Source of the DNA: Halomicrobium salinisoli
GTDB lineage: Archaea; Halobacteriota; Halobacteria; Halobacteriales; Haloarculaceae
NCBI RefSeq assembly: GCF_020405185.1
Contig: NZ_CP084463.1
Coordinates: 992,001 to 1,056,000 of the forward strand
Direction of reading: 5' to 3'
Length of the DNA stretch: 64,000 nt
The notes beneath the pieces were generated by a model. The model was not told where the DNA came from and did not search any database. It saw only the letters and a program-made list of their open reading frames with translations. Positions 61,581 through 64,000 of this stretch are shown in pieces (position 1 is the first letter of the stretch; each line of letters starts with the position of its first letter). Position numbers and translations under genes: made by a program.

Positions 61581-62360
61581 GTGAGCGACGAGCAGCCCGG
61601 GACCGACGAGGGGTTCCGCGTCGACCCGCACGTGAAGGTGCTGGACGAGGCCGTCGTCGAGCGGGCCAAGGCACGGGGACTTGACGCGCTGGTGTACGCC
61701 CCCCACTTCACGAGACTGCCGGAGATCCGCCGCGAGGCCGAGCGCTACTCCGACGACGAACTGAGCGTGTTCCCGGCCCGGGAGCTGTTCACCGGGTCCT
61801 GGCAGCACCGCCGGCACGTCCTGGCAGTGGGACTGGACGAGCCCGTCCCCGACTTCCTCACGCTCGACGCGACCATGGACGAGCTAGAGCGGCAGGGAGC
61901 CGCCGTCCTCGTCCCACACCCGGAGTTTCTGACGGTCAGCCTCGACGCCGGGGAGATCGAGCGGTACCGGGACCGGATCGACGCCCTCGAGGTGTACAAC
62001 CCCAAGCACTGGCCCCACCACAACGAGCGGGCGCGGTCGCTGGCCGCGGAGTACGACCTGCCGCCGTTCGGGTCGTCGTACGCGCACCTCCGCGGGACCG
62101 TCGGCGAGGCCTGGACGGCGTTCGAGGAGCGCTTCGAGACGGTCCAGGACCTGGCGACGGCGTTGCGGGCGGGCGCGCCCCGGCACGTCTTCCACCGTAG
62201 CGGCGTCGACCACGGCCTGCGCCGCGCGCTGGAGTTCGCGCACCTGGGCTACGAGAACTCCTGGGAGAAGATCGACCGCCTGTTCCTGCAGGGGACCGAG
62301 GCGACCCACCCGGACCACGTCGCCTACCAGGGCCGGTTCGACGACGTGAAAGTGTACTGA
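61581..62360 (+). CDS. PHP-type metal-dependent phosphoesterase
   Basis: A 259-residue protein of the PHP fold. RVDPHVKVLDEAVVERAKAR replaces the usual DLHxHT, then ALVYAPHFTRLPEI, VLVPHPEFLTVSLD and GSSYAHLRGTVGEAW hold further metal-site histidines. The last about 30 residues are outside the core. Substrate unknown. The GTG at 61581 gives the family start; the GTG at 61533 would add 16 residues with no family likeness. Confidence 0.82.
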   Translation: MSDEQPGTDEGFRVDPHVKVLDEAVVERAKARGLDALVYAPHFTRLPEIRREAERYSDDELSVFPARELFTGSWQHRRHVLAVGLDEPVPDFLTLDATMDELERQGAAVLVPHPEFLTVSLDAGEIERYRDRIDALEVYNPKHWPHHNERARSLAAEYDLPPFGSSYAHLRGTVGEAWTAFEERFETVQDLATALRAGAPRHVFHRSGVDHGLRRALEFAHLGYENSWEKIDRLFLQGTEATHPDHVAYQGRFDDVKVY

Positions 62361-62372
62361 CCGCCGGCAGTA

Positions 62373-62876
62373 TCAGGCGACGAGCCCCTGGAGCGTCTGG
62401 AGCGTCCGGGCGGCCTCGGCGGGAACGTAGTTCGGGAGGACGTGGATCAGCACGGCCAGGCCGGCGAGTTCGAGGCCGGTGATCACGACGGTGACGATCT
62501 CCGCGCGGTCGCTCGACGTCGTGACGCCGGTCGGGAAGCCGTACTCCCGGTCCGAGAGCGGGTAGAACAGCGCGATGCCCCGGCGGGAGCCGACGATGTC
62601 GAGGACGTAGTGGGTGAGCACGCCCAGCCACACCCACTCGAGGTTGCCGAAGTAGTAGGGGTAAGCGGCCACGATCGCCAGTACGGGCAGGTTGTGCAGC
62701 GTCTTCCGGTGGCGACCGAAGGCAGTGTCCACGTCGGGGAACAGCGCCCCGAGGACGATCGGTACGAAGACCTCGGCGATGGTGACGAAGGTCACCACGT
62801 CGCCGGACGGTTCGAGGACGTACCCCAGCCCAACGCTCAGGAGGGCGGCGTTGAGAACGTGCCCGCGTTTGTTCAT
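62373..62876 (-). CDS. YdjM/DUF457-type membrane hydrolase
   Basis: A 167-residue membrane protein with four hydrophobic helices. Conserved residues are in MNKRGHVLNAALL, LGALFPDVDTAFGRHRKTLH and LTHYVLDIVGSRRG: His, Asp and His of the YdjM/DUF457 metal site. Such proteins are predicted membrane-bound metal-dependent hydrolases. The ATG at 62876 is chosen over the in-frame GTG at 62879. It is convergent with the PHP gene, 12 nt apart. Confidence 0.83.
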   Translation of the reverse strand: MNKRGHVLNAALLSVGLGYVLEPSGDVVTFVTIAEVFVPIVLGALFPDVDTAFGRHRKTLHNLPVLAIVAAYPYYFGNLEWVWLGVLTHYVLDIVGSRRGIALFYPLSDREYGFPTGVTTSSDRAEIVTVVITGLELAGLAVLIHVLPNYVPAEAARTLQTLQGLVA

Positions 62877-62963
62877 CACCGGAAGCCTGGCACTCGGTCG
62901 TGAAAACCCTGCCCACTCGATCCCGGACGGCGGCGGGACGCGAGCGGTGCGGTGATCGGTCGG

Positions 62964-63476
62964 CTACCAGTTCTCGACCGCGTCCAGCAGGTCGGCCAGC
63001 GCCTGCCGTGCGATCCGCGCCTTGACCTCGGTCCGGTCGCCCTCGAACTCGTAGCGCTCGACGGTCGTTCGCGACTCGCCGCTGCCCCACGGCGCGGCGT
63101 ACGCGACCGCGACGTACGCCGTCCCCACGGGCGTCTCCTCGGTGCCGCCGGTCGGTCCGGCGACGCCGGTCGTCGCGACGCCCCAGTCAGCGTCGGCCGT
63201 GTCACGCACGCCGCGGGCCATCTGGCGGGCGACGGGGTCGCTGACGGCGCCGTGGTCGTCCAGCGCCTCGCGGGCGACGGCCAGCAGGTCGCGCTTGGCG
63301 TCGTAGGAGTAGGTCACGAGCGAGCGGTCGAAGTAGTCGCTCGACCCCGGGACGTCGGTCAGTAGCGAGCCGATCAGCCCGCCGGTACAGGACTCCGCGA
63401 CGGCAACGGTCGCCTCCGCCTCGCGCAGCGCCTCTCCGACACGGTCCTCGATCGGTTCGCCGTCGGCGTCGGTCAT
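62964..63476 (-). CDS. CinA C-terminal domain protein (nicotinamide nucleotide amidase family)
   Basis: A 170-residue stand-alone CinA C-terminal domain (PncC-like). It opens EATVAVAESCTGGLIGSLLT, then LVTYSYDAKRDLLAV and ATTGVAGPTGGTEETPVGTA, the amidase signature. It probably removes the amide from NMN in NAD recycling; the competence domain of bacterial CinA is absent. The ATG at 63476 gives the family's start. Confidence 0.9.
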   Translation of the reverse strand: MTDADGEPIEDRVGEALREAEATVAVAESCTGGLIGSLLTDVPGSSDYFDRSLVTYSYDAKRDLLAVAREALDDHGAVSDPVARQMARGVRDTADADWGVATTGVAGPTGGTEETPVGTAYVAVAYAAPWGSGESRTTVERYEFEGDRTEVKARIARQALADLLDAVENW

Positions 63477-63606
63477 GTGCGCCGGTAGGGAACGGGCCGG
63501 CATAACGGTTCGCGGGACGGATCGGACGAGAGCGCGCTTCCCGGCCGTCGGCGATCAGCGGACGCGTCGGCCAGCAGTTATCCGGCCGGAGCGCGAACGT
63601 GTCGAC

Positions 63607-63750
63607 ATGGCAACCCGAACGACCCTCGGCTGGTCCCTCTTCACGTCCGGTATCGTCACGCTCTTCCTGAAGGTCCTCCCCGGCGACTCGCTGTGGTGGG
63701 GCGTCCTCCTGCTCGCGGTCGGAATCGTCCTCCTGTACGAGGGGATCTGA
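63607..63750 (+). CDS. Very small membrane protein
   Basis: A 47-residue protein with two hydrophobic stretches (about 7-23 and 29-44), WSLFTSGIVTLFLKVLPGDS and WWGVLLLAVGIVLLYEG. Function unknown. The frame matches a transmembrane protein; ATG at 63607 follows CAGTTATCCGG (63573-63583), a fair TATA-like box at 24-34 nt. Confidence 0.6.
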   Translation: MATRTTLGWSLFTSGIVTLFLKVLPGDSLWWGVLLLAVGIVLLYEGI

Positions 63751-63819
63751 CCCGGAACGCAGTCGGACGGCAACCGCCCGAGGCGAAAGACAGACGGACC
63801 GCTGCGTCCAGCGACCGGT

Positions 63820-64000
63820 ATGGACTACGAGACGCCGCAGTTCTTCCGGGTCATGCAGTACGCCCGGGAGGCCGACCGGGACGTCGTCGACATGGTCTCC
63901 GGGAACCCGGACTGGGGGCCGCCGGAGGGCCTGCGCGACGGCCTCCGGGACTACGCCGAACTCGGCGCCGACGCGTACCAGTACCCGCCCAGCGTCGGCC
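63820..64000 (+). CDS. Class I/II aminotransferase, N-terminal fragment (window edge)
   Basis: The first 60 residues (MDYETPQFFRVMQYAREADR, then DVVDMVSGNPDWGPPEGLRD and YQYPPSVG) match PLP-dependent aminotransferases of fold type I, where VSGNPDWGPPE holds the first conserved loop. The active-site lysine and the rest lie beyond the window. Substrate cannot be named. Confidence 0.85.
   Translation, partial: MDYETPQFFRVMQYAREADRDVVDMVSGNPDWGPPEGLRDGLRDYAELGADAYQYPPSVG

Overview
The window is chromosomal DNA from an extremely halophilic archaeon (class Halobacteria). The evidence is very high GC, acidic proteins rich in Asp and Glu, many leaderless genes with a TATA-like box about 27 nt before an ATG or GTG start, Tat-type signal peptides, and marker genes: PAN, Mre11/Rad50, split cytochrome b with halocyanin, KorAB, FtsZ1-SecE-Spt5, archaeal DtdA and class I aldolase. 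Gene content and repeat style suggest the Haloarcula/Halomicrobium side of the class, but that is inference. No tRNA, rRNA or CRISPR array was seen.

Layout. 1-6.6 kb: start of DNA polymerase B (runs off the left edge), small haloarchaeal proteins, and the mre11-rad50 operon. 6.6-13.3 kb: a small winged-helix regulator, the proteasomal ATPase PAN, a secreted SIMPL protein, a regulator with a perfect palindromic operator, an HTTM membrane protein and a PadR-type regulator. 13.3-16.8 kb: aldo/keto reductase and the gluconeogenic pair fba-fbp. 16.8-27 kb: mixed metabolism and housekeeping, including MaoC, SRPBCC, a FAD protein, EamA, a RIO-like kinase, a Tat lipoprotein propeller, RtcB, DoxX, GNAT, a cysteine-less redoxin and endonuclease III. 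27.0-27.65 kb: a large nested palindromic intergenic element. 27.6-34.9 kb: a respiratory locus coding a split b6-type cytochrome b, a Rieske protein, an anchored halocyanin and a set of small membrane proteins. 34.9-38.2 kb: a NAD-kinase-like protein with a degenerate glycine motif, a geranylgeranyl reductase and a helical DDVDDYDDD protein.

38.2-41.3 kb is a small accessory island, a GNAT-like plus an ATP-grasp gene. It is bounded by the intact gene at 37038-38207 and a second, 92%-identical copy of that gene's last 191 bp. 41.4-47.8 kb: HalOD1, AhpD-like, KorAB, a flavin reductase, an HTH/zinc-ribbon protein, a Rieske ferredoxin and DUF420. 47.8-50.8 kb: the pabB-pabA-pabC operon. 51-54.1 kb: an HhH protein, aroE, and an IS1341-type element (DUF2080 protein plus TnpB) inserted just upstream of the aroE promoter. 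54.2-59 kb: a cation antiporter, dtdA, and ftsZ1-secE-spt5. 59.3-64 kb: a secreted cohesin/dockerin protein, PHP, CinA-like and small membrane proteins, and the start of an aminotransferase.

The most unusual signals are not genes. Three intergenic elements start 0-2 nt after a stop codon (pan, korB, the flavin reductase). They share conserved sequence blocks, while their hairpin stems change sequence but stay paired. A fourth, inverted partial copy follows spt5. Two other structured intergenic families lie at 10.85-11.0 kb and 27.07-27.62 kb.
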